Part shown: positions 17,661 to 26,448 of the stretch, in pieces
Numbering within the stretch: position 1 is the stretch's first letter
Layout: every line of letters starts with the position of its first letter
Assembly (NCBI RefSeq): GCF_004923205.2
Contig: NZ_SELD02000037.1
Location: forward strand, 1-64,000
Source: Paracoccus aeridis
GTDB lineage: Bacteria > Pseudomonadota > Alphaproteobacteria > Rhodobacterales > Rhodobacteraceae
Length of the DNA stretch: 64,000 nucleotides
Direction of reading: 5' to 3'
Program-made: the position numbers and the translations under genes
The notes under the pieces: model-generated
What the model was told of the DNA's origin: nothing
What the model saw: the letters and a program-made list of their open reading frames with translations, nothing else
Databases searched by the model: none

Positions 17661-18701
17661 ATGGCAAGACACATCATGGTGGTGGGCGCGGGTGTCGTCG
17701 GGCTGGCCTGCGCCTGGGAACTCGCGCGGCGCGGCGCGGCGGTGCGGGTGATCGAGGCGGCCCGCGTCGGCGCGGGGTCCAGCAGCGGCACCGTGGGCGC
17801 GCTCGCCCCGCACGCGCCCGAGAACTGGAACGCCAAGAAGCAGGTGCAACTGGACGCGCTGGTCGCGGCCGAGGGCTGGTGGGCCGGGGTGCGCGCGGCG
17901 GGCGGCGTCGATCCGGGCTACGCGCGCACGGGACGGGTGCAGCCGCTCGGCGACGACGCGCAGGTGGCGGCGGCGCGGATGCGGGTCGAGGCGGCGGCGC
18001 GGAACTGGCCCGCGCCGTTCGCGATGGCCGTGACGGACGATCCCGGCGCCCTGCCCTGCCCCGCCCCGAAAGGCCTTTACCTGCACGACAGCCTGGCCGC
18101 GCGGATCGCGCCGCGCGCGGCCTGCGCGGCGCTGGCCGCTGCGATCCGCGCCGCGGGCGGATCGGTCGAGGAGGACGCGGGGCCGCAGTCGCCCGATGCG
18201 CCGGGCGGCCCGGTGATCTGGGCGACGGGCGCGCCGGGGCTTGCCGACCTGTCGCGCGACCTGGGGCGGGCGGTCGGCAACGGCGTCAAGGGGCAGGCGG
18301 CGCTCGTCCCGCTTGCCGCGCCAGGGGCGGCGCAGGTCTTCGCGGGCGGGCTGCACATCGTCCCGCACGGGGACGGCACGGTCGCCATCGGCTCCACGTC
18401 CGAGCGGGACTTCGCGGACGGCTGCGCCACCGACGCGCAGCTGGACGCGCTGGTCGCGCGGGCGCGGGACATCTGCCCGGCGCTGGCGGACGCCCCCGTG
18501 ATCGACCGCTGGGCCGGGGTGCGGCCGCGCGCGCAAAGCCGCGCGCCGCTGCTGGGCGGCTGGCCCGGGCGGCCCGGCCATTTCGTCGCGAATGGCGGGT
18601 TCAAGATCGGCTTCGGCATGGCACCCGCGATCGGCGCCATCATGGCCGACCTGGTCCTGACGGGCGAGGACCGGATCCCCGACGGGTTCCGGCTGGGCTG
18701 A
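17661..18701 (+). CDS. FAD-dependent oxidoreductase, probable MnmC2-type partner of MnmD
   Basis: DAO-type flavoprotein, 346 residues. The dinucleotide-binding fingerprint is VVGAGVVGLACAWELARRG at the N-terminus, with IEAARVGAGSSSG after it. The C-terminal FAD contact is WAGVRPRAQSRAPLLGGW and FVANGGFKIGFGMAP. MnmC's C-domain removes the carboxymethyl group of cmnm5U before MnmD methylates it, and the divergent neighbour is MnmD. I infer that this is the second half of a split MnmC; amino-acid (glycine or D-amino-acid) oxidase activity is the alternative. The ATG at 17661 begins just before the Rossmann motif. Confidence 0.7.
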   Translation: MARHIMVVGAGVVGLACAWELARRGAAVRVIEAARVGAGSSSGTVGALAPHAPENWNAKKQVQLDALVAAEGWWAGVRAAGGVDPGYARTGRVQPLGDDAQVAAARMRVEAAARNWPAPFAMAVTDDPGALPCPAPKGLYLHDSLAARIAPRAACAALAAAIRAAGGSVEEDAGPQSPDAPGGPVIWATGAPGLADLSRDLGRAVGNGVKGQAALVPLAAPGAAQVFAGGLHIVPHGDGTVAIGSTSERDFADGCATDAQLDALVARARDICPALADAPVIDRWAGVRPRAQSRAPLLGGWPGRPGHFVANGGFKIGFGMAPAIGAIMADLVLTGEDRIPDGFRLG

Positions 18702-18719
18702 CCGGGGCCGCCGGGCCCG

Positions 18720-19055
18720 CTACCGCGCGCAGACCCGCGCGGCGTCGTTCGACCAGCAGGCCGGGTCTGCCCTGTCGCGGGTCAGGGTGCCGAGGTCGTC
18801 ATGCGCGTGGCTGCCCCGGCCCCACCCGTTCCAGTAGCCCTTGGCCACGCCGGGCGCGTCCATGTTCACCTGGACGAAATAGTCGCCCCGAGGCGCGGTC
18901 AGCTGGAAGCTGCCGTCCCTGCCGTGTGCGCTGAAGTCGCAGTCGCCGCCCGCGAACACCGCGCGGCCGGCGACGTCGAGGGAACAGGACACGGGACGCG
19001 CGTGGGCCTGCGTGGCGGCAAGCAGGGCCAGGCAGGCGAGAAGCAGGGTTTTCAT
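18720..19055 (-). CDS. Small secreted protein, function unknown
   Basis: 111 residues starting MKTLLLACLALLAATQAHA, a clear Sec signal peptide with cleavage expected after AHA. The mature part has four cysteines in CSL, DCDF, ACW and VCAR, suggesting two disulfides in the periplasm, and the segment GYWNGWGRGSHAHDDLGTL. I do not recognise the family. The ATG at 19055 is chosen because it starts the signal peptide; a longer frame adds 20 unlikely residues. It lies convergent to the FAD oxidoreductase and 69 bp from the next minus-strand gene. Confidence 0.65.
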   Translation of the reverse strand: MKTLLLACLALLAATQAHARPVSCSLDVAGRAVFAGGDCDFSAHGRDGSFQLTAPRGDYFVQVNMDAPGVAKGYWNGWGRGSHAHDDLGTLTRDRADPACWSNDAARVCAR

Positions 19056-19124
19056 CGGCGCATCCTTCGGCACAGACGTCTCTGCCACGATGGCGGGCAG
19101 GCGCGGCGCCGGCAAGTGCGCGCG

Positions 19125-19448
19125 TCAGCCCCGCATGGACCGGCTGCGCTGCTCGGCAGCCATCGCGCGCTTCAGCTCCATCAGCGCGATCTGCTTGCGC
19201 AGCTTCGTCCGCTCGCCCTCGTCCTCGATCTGGTCCAGCACGGCGCGCTTGGCGGCCACGTCCTTGGCCAGCTGGATCTCGGGCGGAAGGAAGCCGCCGT
19301 CGGCCATCATCCGGTGCAGCACGTCGTCGGCCGATTCGCGCAGGCGCACGGGGTCGAGGGGCTTGCCCTCGCCCTTGAGGCCGCGCAGCTGGCCGTTGGC
19401 GGCGGCGTCGTCGATGCGCCGCAGCGCGATGCGTTCGAACCAGTGCAT
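19125..19448 (-). CDS. DUF1992 domain protein (DnaJ-C28-like)
   Basis: 107 residues, charged and mostly helical, starting MHWFERIALRRIDDAAANGQL and containing the family core GLKGEGKPLDP. DUF1992 is found in bacteria as a free-standing small protein and in eukaryotes in DnaJ homologue C28. No biochemical role is settled. It begins 10 bp after the valS stop on the same strand, so it is probably translated from the valS transcript. The ATG at 19448 is the family start; the 19 extra upstream codons lie in valS. Confidence 0.82.
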   Translation of the reverse strand: MHWFERIALRRIDDAAANGQLRGLKGEGKPLDPVRLRESADDVLHRMMADGGFLPPEIQLAKDVAAKRAVLDQIEDEGERTKLRKQIALMELKRAMAAEQRSRSMRG

Positions 19449-19458
19449 GCGTCCCCTT

Positions 19459-22362
19459 TCAGAGCGACCGCAACTGCTCCAGCGCGCCCCGGGTGCGGGC
19501 GGCATCCTCGTCCAGCTCGGCCAGCTTGGCGCGCGTCTCCTCGATCACCTCGGGATCGGCGTTCCGGGCGAACTTGGGGTTGGACAGCCGCCCCCGCAAC
19601 CCGGAGGCGTCCTTTTCGGTCCTGGCCAGCGCCTTTTCCAGCCGCGTCGTCTCGGCCGCCGCGTCGATCACGTCGCCGATCGGCAGCGCGAAGGATGCGC
19701 CGGGCGCCGCGACCGAGATCATGCCGCGCCCTGCCTCGCCGTCGCGCGCGGGGTTCACCCGCGCCAGCCGCTCGACCAGCGGGCCGTTCGCGGCCAGCGC
19801 CGCGCGGGCCGCGTCGTCCGCCTGCACCACGACCAAGTCCAGCTTCGCCCCCGCCGGCACGCCCATCTGCGCGCGGGCCGAACGGACGCCCTCGATCAGG
19901 CCGATCACCCAATTCATCTGCCGGTCGGCGTGCTCGTCGATCAGCTCCGCCCCGTATCCGGGCCAGTCGCCGTGGACGAGCATCTTGTCCCGCTCGCCGG
20001 TGAGCGCCCAGATCTCCTCGGTGACGAAGGGCATGATCGGGTGCAGCATCGTGATCGCCTGCTCGATGACCCAGGCCATCGTGGCGCGGGTTTCCCCGGC
20101 ATGCTCGCCGTCGAACAGGGGCTTCGCGAACTCGACATACCAGTCGCAGAGCTTGCCCCAGACGAAGCCGTACATCCCCTGCGCCGCGTCGTTGAAGCGG
20201 TATGCAGCCAGCGCCTCGTCCAGCGCGAGGCGGGCGCGCGCCGTCTCGCCCATGATCCAGCGGTTCACGGTGTGCTGCGGCTGCGGCCGGACCCCTGCCT
20301 GCCCGGGGGCGGGAGCCGCGAATACCCCGTTCATCTCGGCGAACCGGGTCGCGTTCCAGATCTTGGTGACGAAGTTGCGGTTCGCCTCGACGTGCTTCGG
20401 CCCCAGCTTCGGGTCGCGCCCCATCGCGGCCATGCTGGTCAGCGTGAAGCGCAGGGGGTCGGCGCCGAACTGGTCGATGAGGTCCAGCGGGTCGATGACG
20501 TTGCCCTTGGACTTCGACATCTTCGCGCCCTTCTCGTCGCGGACGAGGCCGTGGACATAGACGTTCCGGAACGGCACCTCGCCCACCACGGCCAGCTGCA
20601 TCATCATCATCCGGGCGACCCAGAAGAAGATGATGTCGAAGCCGGTCACCAGCGTGTCGGTCGGGAAGTAGCGGCGCAGTTCCGGCGTGTCCTCGGGCCA
20701 GCCGAGGGTGCCTATGGGCCAGAGGCCCGACGAGAACCAGGTGTCGAGGACGTCGGGATCGCGGGTGAGCGTCCGTCCGGGCGCCAGCGCCTGCGCCTCG
20801 GCTTCGGAGACGGCACAGAACTGGTTGCCGTCCTCGTCATACCACACCGGGATCTGGTGCCCCCACCACAGCTGGCGCGAGATCGTCCAGGGCTCGATGT
20901 TCTCGAGCCAGTGGAAATAGACCTTCTCGTGCTGCTCGGGCATGATCCGGGTGCGGCCGTCGCGCACCGCGTCGATGGCGGGCTGGACGATTTTCGGGGT
21001 GTCCACGAACCACTGGTCGGTCAGCATCGGCTCGATCACCACGCCCGAGCGGTCGCCGAAGGGCTGCATGATCGGCTTGGCGTCCACCAGCGGGCGCAGT
21101 TCCAGGTGCTCGGCGCCGGTTTCCCTGTCGATTTCCTTGTGGAGATACGTCACCGCCAGCCGCTCGGCGGTGATGTCGGCGACGACGCGCTTCCTCGCCT
21201 CGTAGCGGTCGAGGCCGCGCATGTCGTCGGGGACCAGGTTGATCTGGCCCACGTCGCCGGGCTCGCGCTCGCCGCGGGCGATCTCGCCTGCAAGGCGCGC
21301 GCTTTCCTCGGAGGACAGCCCGTCCGAGCGCATCGCGCCCTTGCTGTCCAGCAGCGTGTACAGCGGGATCCCGTTGCGCTGGGCGACGCCGTAGTCGTTG
21401 AAGTCGTGCGCGCCGGTGATCTTGACCGCGCCGGACCCGAAGTCCGGGTCGGGGTATTCGTCGGCGATGATGGGGATCAGGCGGCGGTGTTCCTTCGGGC
21501 CGACCGGGATCTCGCATAGCTTGCCGACGATGGGCGCGTAGCGCGCGTCCGAGGGATGCACCGCCACCGCGCCGTCGCCCAGCATCGTTTCCGGCCGGGT
21601 GGTCGCGATCGAGATGTAGTCCCGCGTCTCGCGCAGGGTGACGTTCCCGTCGGCGTCGCGTTCGACGTAGTCGTAGGTCTCGCGCTCGCCGGTATCGGGA
21701 TTGACCGCGAGCGGATACTTGAAGTGCCACATGTGACCGGGAACCTCGCGGTTCTCGACCTCCAGGTCCGAGATCGCGGTCTCGAAATGCGGGTCCCAGT
21801 TCACCAGCCGCTTGCCGCGGTAGATCAGGCCCTTGTCGTACATGTCCACGAAGACGCGGATCACGGCGTCGTGGAAGTTGCCCTCCTCGCCCGGGGGCGA
21901 TCCGGGCGCGCCCGACATGGTGAAGGCGTTGCGCGACCAGTCGAGCGAGGCGCCCAGCCGCTTCAGCTGCCCCATGATGGTGCCGCCGGATTCCTGCTTC
22001 CACTTCCAGATCTCGTCGGTGAAATCCTTGCGGTCCCATTCGCGGCGGGGCGGCTTGCCCTCGGCCGCCAGCTTGCGTTCCACGACCATCTGCGTGGCGA
22101 TGCCCGCATGGTCCTGCCCCGGCTGCCACAGCACGTCGTGCCCCTGCATCCGGTGCCAGCGCACCAGGATGTCTTGCAGCGTGTTGTTGAGCGCGTGGCC
22201 GATATGCAGCGAGCCCGTGACGTTCGGCGGCGGGATCACGATCGAGAACGCGGGCGCGCCGGCGCGGGCGTTGGCGCCGGCGGCGAATGCGTCCGCAGCC
22301 TCCCACGCGGCGGCGATCCGCGCCTCGGCCGAGGCGGCGTCGAAGGTCTTGTCCATGCTCAT
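19459..22362 (-). CDS. valS: Valyl-tRNA synthetase
   Basis: Class Ia aminoacyl-tRNA synthetase charging tRNA-Val; 967 residues. The HIGH motif is in [20 protein letters not shown], the CP1 editing domain follows ([25 protein letters not shown]), and [15 protein letters not shown] is the KMSKS loop near residue 615. The C-terminal coiled coil of ValS is visible from about residue 900 ([21 protein letters not shown]). ATGs at 22371, 22362 and 22356 are in frame; 22362 has AAGGG at the best spacing. Confidence 0.95.
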   Translation of the reverse strand: MSMDKTFDAASAEARIAAAWEAADAFAAGANARAGAPAFSIVIPPPNVTGSLHIGHALNNTLQDILVRWHRMQGHDVLWQPGQDHAGIATQMVVERKLAAEGKPPRREWDRKDFTDEIWKWKQESGGTIMGQLKRLGASLDWSRNAFTMSGAPGSPPGEEGNFHDAVIRVFVDMYDKGLIYRGKRLVNWDPHFETAISDLEVENREVPGHMWHFKYPLAVNPDTGERETYDYVERDADGNVTLRETRDYISIATTRPETMLGDGAVAVHPSDARYAPIVGKLCEIPVGPKEHRRLIPIIADEYPDPDFGSGAVKITGAHDFNDYGVAQRNGIPLYTLLDSKGAMRSDGLSSEESARLAGEIARGEREPGDVGQINLVPDDMRGLDRYEARKRVVADITAERLAVTYLHKEIDRETGAEHLELRPLVDAKPIMQPFGDRSGVVIEPMLTDQWFVDTPKIVQPAIDAVRDGRTRIMPEQHEKVYFHWLENIEPWTISRQLWWGHQIPVWYDEDGNQFCAVSEAEAQALAPGRTLTRDPDVLDTWFSSGLWPIGTLGWPEDTPELRRYFPTDTLVTGFDIIFFWVARMMMMQLAVVGEVPFRNVYVHGLVRDEKGAKMSKSKGNVIDPLDLIDQFGADPLRFTLTSMAAMGRDPKLGPKHVEANRNFVTKIWNATRFAEMNGVFAAPAPGQAGVRPQPQHTVNRWIMGETARARLALDEALAAYRFNDAAQGMYGFVWGKLCDWYVEFAKPLFDGEHAGETRATMAWVIEQAITMLHPIMPFVTEEIWALTGERDKMLVHGDWPGYGAELIDEHADRQMNWVIGLIEGVRSARAQMGVPAGAKLDLVVVQADDAARAALAANGPLVERLARVNPARDGEAGRGMISVAAPGASFALPIGDVIDAAAETTRLEKALARTEKDASGLRGRLSNPKFARNADPEVIEETRAKLAELDEDAARTRGALEQLRSL

Positions 22363-22756
22363 CTGCGTCATCCCTTGGGCGTCGCCCCCCACTTAACCGG
22401 CTGCGGGGGGTGGGCCAAGGGGGCGGCGGGTCCCGCGGTCGGACGCGGCCGGGCTGCGCCGGCACGATCCGCCTGCCGCGCGGACCGGACAGCCGGGCGA
22501 GGGGCGCGGCGGGGCACGGGTTCCACCGTGCCCGGTCTCGGCTCCGCCCCGTCACGCCGCGCGGCTGCGCGCGCTGATCGTTCACGTTCAGCGTGGGCGT
22601 CGGGTGGTGGGCCCGCGCGGCCTCGCGGAACGGTTGCAACCTGCCGCCCGCGTCCGGTTCGGCCACCCGTTCATCGGGCGATGGTCGAAGACGCGCGTGA
22701 ACAGCCGACGCTGCGGTCGAGGTCCGCGCAGACGACCTGCGCGCAGACGCGGCCGC
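22363..22756. other. 394-bp intergenic region upstream of valS
   Basis: Separates the valS start from the stop of a glutathione transferase gene on the same strand. I see one clean hairpin, GGGCACGG/CCGTGCCC around 22513-22534, which may end the transferase transcripts. No T-box or other leader structure was recognisable by eye, and the open frames look like GC artefacts. Confidence 0.4.
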
Positions 22757-23461
22757 TCATGTCGCCGCGTCCTGTTCATCCGTCTTCTCGACGCCGTCCG
22801 CGCCGGGCCGCAACCTGTCGGCGTCCTTCGGCGGGGTCGCGGCTTCGAACTGCGCCACCTGTTCCTGGTGGACCTTCCTGAACGCGGGGCGTGCGAGCAT
22901 GCGGTCCAGATAGGCCATGAGCCCCGGATGCTCGTCCAGCCCGCCTTCGTCGCGCACGATCCGCAGCACGTCCGCCACCAGGATGTCCGCGATGGAAAAC
23001 CGCCCGGCGGCGATGAACTCGCGCCCCGCCATCGCCGTTTCAAGCTGGCCGAGGCGCTGGTGCATGATCCTGCCCGCCTCGCGCGCGGCCGTCTCGTCCT
23101 TGCGGAAGACCTTGGCCATCTGCCACGGCATCGTCCACATCTCGAGCGAGTTCAGCGCCGACAGGGTCCATTGCAGCACCTCGGCCCGGCCCTTCGGATC
23201 GCGCGGCATCAGCGTTTCGGACTTGTCGCCCAGATGCAGCAGGATCGCGCCGCTTTCGAACAGCGTCACGTCGCCGTCGGCCAGCATCGGCACCTGCCCG
23301 AAGGGCTGGCGCGCGAAATGTTCGTCGGACCTGGGCATCAGCGGCACGGTGTCGATGGCGTAGGGCAGCCCCGCCTCCTCGCAGGCCCAGCGCGCGCGGA
23401 TGTCGCGGACGTAGCCGCGCGGGAACTCGGGCACCCAGTCGTAGGTGGTGATGGTCAGCAT
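22757..23461 (-). CDS. Glutathione S-transferase family protein
   Basis: 234 residues with an N-terminal thioredoxin-like domain (MLTITTYDWVPEFPRGYVRD) and the cis-Pro/GSH-binding signature GQVPMLADGDVTLFESGAILLHL. An all-helical C-terminal domain follows, containing FSIADILVADVLRIV, the conserved N-capping box. A charged tail of about 25 residues (PKDADRLRPGADGVEKTDE) is unusual. The substrate is unknown. It lies 51 bp after a second transferase gene on the same strand. Confidence 0.88.
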   Translation of the reverse strand: MLTITTYDWVPEFPRGYVRDIRARWACEEAGLPYAIDTVPLMPRSDEHFARQPFGQVPMLADGDVTLFESGAILLHLGDKSETLMPRDPKGRAEVLQWTLSALNSLEMWTMPWQMAKVFRKDETAAREAGRIMHQRLGQLETAMAGREFIAAGRFSIADILVADVLRIVRDEGGLDEHPGLMAYLDRMLARPAFRKVHQEQVAQFEAATPPKDADRLRPGADGVEKTDEQDAAT

Positions 23462-23512
23462 GGGATCGCTCCGCCTCGGTTATCGGCTTCGGGGAAGGGC
23501 TTCGGGGATGGA

Positions 23513-24184
23513 TCACAGGAACCGCGCGGGCAGCATGTCGCGGAACGGGAACAGGTCGAACCACGGCCGCGCCTCGTCCAGCACCCGGGCCGCCGAGGGC
23601 CGGGCGATCAGGCGCTCGAACCAGGCGGAAAGCCGGGGGTGGTCCGCAAAGGGGTGCAGGATGCCCGCGTAGAACAGCGCGGGCAGCGCGGCGCAGTCGG
23701 CCATGCTGAAGTCGCCCGCGATCCAGTCGTCCCCCGTGGCCTGAAGCCGCACCTCGATCGCGCTGTAGGCCCGGTCCAGCTGGCCGCGCGCGTGGGCCGT
23801 GACGCCCGGCTCTGCCGCCTTGTCCATGAACAGCCGCGCATCGACGATGGACTGCATCGGCCCCTGCACGTGCATGTCGAAGACGCGGTCCCAGGCCATG
23901 ACGTCGCGCGCCGCCGCGGCGTCCCGCGGCACAAGCCGCCCCCCGCCCGCGAGCGCGTCGAGGTAGCCGATGATGACCGAGGATTCCGCCACCGTCACGT
24001 CCGCGTCCGCGTCGCGGAGCGCCGGGAACTTGCCCAGCGGGGTCAGCCCGGCGATCAGGTCACGGTCGCCCGCCTGCGTGGGGTCGAGTAGCCGGAACTC
24101 GAACGGGGTGCCGAGGTCGTAGAAGGCCACGAGCACCTTGTGGGTAAAGGACGAAAGCGGGTGGCCGTAAAGGACGAGTGCCAT
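23513..24184 (-). CDS. Glutathione S-transferase family protein
   Basis: 223 residues. The thioredoxin-like domain starts MALVLYGHPLSSFTHKVLVAF, with Ser in the position of the catalytic residue, then LTPLGKFPALRDADADVTVAESSVIIGYL for GSH binding. The helical domain has WIAGDFSMADCAALPALFYA. It differs clearly from its downstream neighbour, so this is not a recent duplication. ATG 24184 gives a start at the first β-strand; the longer frame is rejected. Confidence 0.88.
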   Translation of the reverse strand: MALVLYGHPLSSFTHKVLVAFYDLGTPFEFRLLDPTQAGDRDLIAGLTPLGKFPALRDADADVTVAESSVIIGYLDALAGGGRLVPRDAAAARDVMAWDRVFDMHVQGPMQSIVDARLFMDKAAEPGVTAHARGQLDRAYSAIEVRLQATGDDWIAGDFSMADCAALPALFYAGILHPFADHPRLSAWFERLIARPSAARVLDEARPWFDLFPFRDMLPARFL

Positions 24185-24391
24185 GGCAGTGCTTCCTTTC
24201 GATGATGCGGGGGGCGGGGCTCGGCGCCCGGCGCCAACCACGGCGAACTCGCACCCTGCCGGTCGTGGGCGACGGCGGTGCGGGCGACCCCGGCACCTCT
24301 ATCTAACCGGCATGAACGCGGCGTCCATCGTCGAGCCTTCGCTCCCTGAATGGGGCGGCCGCGACCGGCTGCCCCTGGAACGGAGGGGCGG

Positions 24392-24802
24392 TCAGCCGAC
24401 GCTGACCATCCAGTGCGTGCCGAAGCGGTCGCGGCACATGCCGTAGCCGCTGGCGAAGAAGGTCGGGCCGAACGGCATCGTTTCCTCCCCCGCCTCGGCG
24501 AGGCGCTGGTAGAGCGCGCGCGCCGCCGCCTCGTCCGGGCGCGTCACCGAGACCCAAACCCCGGCCTGCGGCACGCCCCCGAACTGCGGCGGCATGTCCG
24601 ACGCCATCAGCAGCCCGTCCTCGTCCGTCTGCAGAGAGACGTGGATCGCCCAGTCCCGCTGCGCGTCCGGCAGGCCCGGGGGCCCCCCGTCCGGCACCTC
24701 CGAGAACGTCATCACTTGCGGCGTGCCGCCGAAGATCGAGGCATAGGTCGCGAACGCCTCCGCGGCGTTGCCCTGAAACGACAGATAGGGCGCGAAGGAC
24801 AA
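24392..24802 (-). CDS. VOC/PhnB-like protein with a TTG start
   Basis: Glyoxalase-fold (VOC) protein of the PhnB-like group, 136 residues. It begins SFAPYLSFQGNAAEAFATYASIFGG and ends with FFASGYGMCRDRFGTHWMVSV, both typical. No ATG or GTG exists at the family start. TTG at 24802, with GGGG seven bases upstream and only 2 bp after the DUF1428 stop, is the likely start. Enzymatic function is unknown; many relatives are annotated loosely as 3-demethylubiquinone methyltransferases without evidence. Probably co-transcribed with the DUF1428 gene. Confidence 0.78.
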   Translation of the reverse strand: MSFAPYLSFQGNAAEAFATYASIFGGTPQVMTFSEVPDGGPPGLPDAQRDWAIHVSLQTDEDGLLMASDMPPQFGGVPQAGVWVSVTRPDEAAARALYQRLAEAGEETMPFGPTFFASGYGMCRDRFGTHWMVSVG

Positions 24803-24804
24803 GA

Positions 24805-25608
24805 TCAGCCCCGACCGCTGGGGTCGTGTGTGGCGGCAGGGGTCGCGGCACGGGTCGCGGCGGGGGTCGCGTCGCGCCCGTCGGTTTCGCTGTCGAACAG
24901 CGGCTCGAACCCTGCCCAGATCATGCGCTTTCCGTCGAAAGGCATGTCGGGCATGTCCTGCCCCGCCTCCATGCCGGCCGCCATCCCGCGCCATGCCTCC
25001 TCGGCGGTGGCGCGGTCGGGCCAGGCCGACCACGACATGACGACCACCTCGCCGTCCCTGGCATCGACCGCGCGGTACATGTCGGTCAGCTTGCCGCGCG
25101 GCACGTCGTCGCCCCAGCTTTCGTAGTTGCCCAGGCAGCCGCGGGGCTGGAACTCCTCCTCCCACGCCGACTTCGCCATCCTGCCGAACGCTTCCTTGTT
25201 GCCCTCGGGCACCGGGGTGAGGAAGCCGGTATAGTAGCCGCCCCTGTCGGTGCCGTCGGTGATGAACGACTGGAAGCCGCCGAAGATCATCCGCCTGCCG
25301 TCGAACGTCGCCTGTCCCATTGCCTGCGACATCTCGTCGGGGTTCTGCATGATGTCGGCCCAGGCCGCGTCCGAGGTCGCCTTGTCGGGCCACTCGATCC
25401 AGGCGAAGCCGACCGCCTCGCCGTCCTGCGCCTGCACGGCGCGCAGGAAGTCGGTGCGCTTGCCGGGCTGGACGTCCTCGCTCCACGTCTCGACCATGCG
25501 GAGGGCGCCGCGCGCCTGCATCAGCGGCCAGGTGCGCCGCAGGCTCTGCAGATAGCCGTCCCTGTTCTCTTTCGGCACAGGGGTCACCGATCCGGTGAAG
25601 TAGGTCAT
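24805..25608 (-). CDS. Tandem DUF1428 domain protein
   Basis: 267 residues made of two DUF1428-like domains. The first (about 1-115) begins MTYFTGSVTPVPKENRDGYL and ends FDGRRMIFGGFQSF. The second (about 118-240) begins YYTGFLTPVPEGNKEAFG and ends FDGKRMIWAGFEPL. DUF1428 proteins are normally single domains of about 120 residues, so this is an internal duplication or fusion of unknown function. The C-terminus is a low-complexity tail of ATPA-type repeats. ATG 25608 follows AAGGGACG. It is divergent from the HxlR-type regulator at 25717, its likely controller. Confidence 0.75.
   Translation of the reverse strand: MTYFTGSVTPVPKENRDGYLQSLRRTWPLMQARGALRMVETWSEDVQPGKRTDFLRAVQAQDGEAVGFAWIEWPDKATSDAAWADIMQNPDEMSQAMGQATFDGRRMIFGGFQSFITDGTDRGGYYTGFLTPVPEGNKEAFGRMAKSAWEEEFQPRGCLGNYESWGDDVPRGKLTDMYRAVDARDGEVVVMSWSAWPDRATAEEAWRGMAAGMEAGQDMPDMPFDGKRMIWAGFEPLFDSETDGRDATPAATRAATPAATHDPSGRG
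24835..24870 (-). repeat. Three 12-nt in-frame repeats at the end of the DUF1428 gene
   Basis: Units 24835-24846, 24847-24858 and 24859-24870 differ by one or two bases and encode ATPA, ATRA and ATPA in the C-terminal tail. Confidence 0.7.
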
Positions 25609-25633
25609 GATGCGTCCCTTGAATGTGGTTGCA

Positions 25634-25695
25634 GCAGCCTCGATAGGACTCAGGCTGCCGGTCTTGGTTGCGAAAAGCAACTGGAAAGTTACATT
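25634..25695. promoter_or_regulatory. Divergent regulatory region with two inverted repeats
   Basis: The 108-bp gap between the DUF1428 gene (minus) and the HxlR gene (plus) holds GCAGCCT...AGGCTGC (25634-25658, 11-bp spacer) and GTTGC-GAAAA-GCAAC (25667-25681). The second overlaps the probable -35 area of the regulator gene, with a TACATT-like -10 near 25690. HxlR proteins bind inverted repeats as dimers, so autoregulation and control of the divergent gene are likely but inferred. Confidence 0.45.
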
Positions 25696-25716
25696 AGGCC
25701 AGAAAGGAGGCTCCGC

Positions 25717-26448
25717 TTGGCAGAAACCCGCAGGTCCTATGGCGAAGGCTGCATCGCCGCCCACGCGCTCGACGTCATCGGCGACCGCTGGGCGCTTCTG
25801 GTCATCCGCGAGCTGATGCTGGGGCCCAAACGCTTCGGCGCGATCCGCGCGGGCGTGCCGGGCGTGGCCAGCAACATCCTGACGCGGCGGCTGGAGGAGC
25901 TGGAGGCCGCCGGGATCGTCGCCCGCCGCGCCCTGCCCGCGCCGGCAAGCGCGCCGGCCTATGACCTGACCCCGCATGGCGCCGCGCTGCGCCCGATCCT
26001 GCTGGCGCTCTGCCGCTGGGGCGCGGGGATGCCGGGGCACGACCACACCCTGCCGATCAGCCCGACCGCGCTGGTGCTGTCGATGGAATCGATGATCCGC
26101 CCGCAACCGGGCCGCTTCACGGCCGGCTTCGACCTGGGCGGCGAGATCTTCGCGCTCACCGCGTGCTCGGGGCGGCTGCGGATCCGCCGCAGCGACGCGC
26201 CGGACGGCGAGATGGTCTTCGCGGGCGCCCCCAACGACATGGCGGTCGTGATCTACGGGCCCGCGCCCCTCGCCCGCTCGGCGGCGGATGGCCGGGTGTC
26301 CTTCACGGGCGATCCTGCGCGGGGACAGGGGTTCGTGGACCTCTTCCGCCTGGAACGCCCCCCGACCGATGCGCCGACCGATGCGCCGACCGATACCCCG
26401 ACAAATGCCGCGCCCGACCCGGCGCGAATCGAAGGAGAACCGGCATGA
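25717..26448 (+). CDS. HxlR-family transcriptional regulator with a C-terminal extension
   Basis: 243 residues. The winged-helix HxlR domain occupies about 1-100: YGEGCIAAHALDVIGDRWALLVIRELMLG, then the recognition region RFGAIRAGVPGVASNILTRRLEELEAAGIV. A second domain of roughly 110 residues (about 115-220) may sense a ligand, and the end is a PTDA-repeat tail. The start is TTG at 25717, six bases after a perfect AAAGGAGG; no ATG fits. The stop overlaps the next ATG (26445). It probably governs the divergent DUF1428/VOC genes as well as its own operon. Confidence 0.85.
   Translation: MAETRRSYGEGCIAAHALDVIGDRWALLVIRELMLGPKRFGAIRAGVPGVASNILTRRLEELEAAGIVARRALPAPASAPAYDLTPHGAALRPILLALCRWGAGMPGHDHTLPISPTALVLSMESMIRPQPGRFTAGFDLGGEIFALTACSGRLRIRRSDAPDGEMVFAGAPNDMAVVIYGPAPLARSAADGRVSFTGDPARGQGFVDLFRLERPPTDAPTDAPTDTPTNAAPDPARIEGEPA
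26362..26409 (+). repeat. Four 12-nt in-frame repeats at the end of the HxlR-type gene
   Basis: Units starting at 26362, 26374, 26386 and 26398 encode PTDA, PTDA, PTDT and PTNA. The first two are identical and the later two have drifted. Confidence 0.8.

Noticed and set aside
22393-22756. T-box or other amino-acid-sensing leader for valS
   Set aside because: No T-box consensus or specifier-like structure; alphaproteobacteria rarely use T-boxes.
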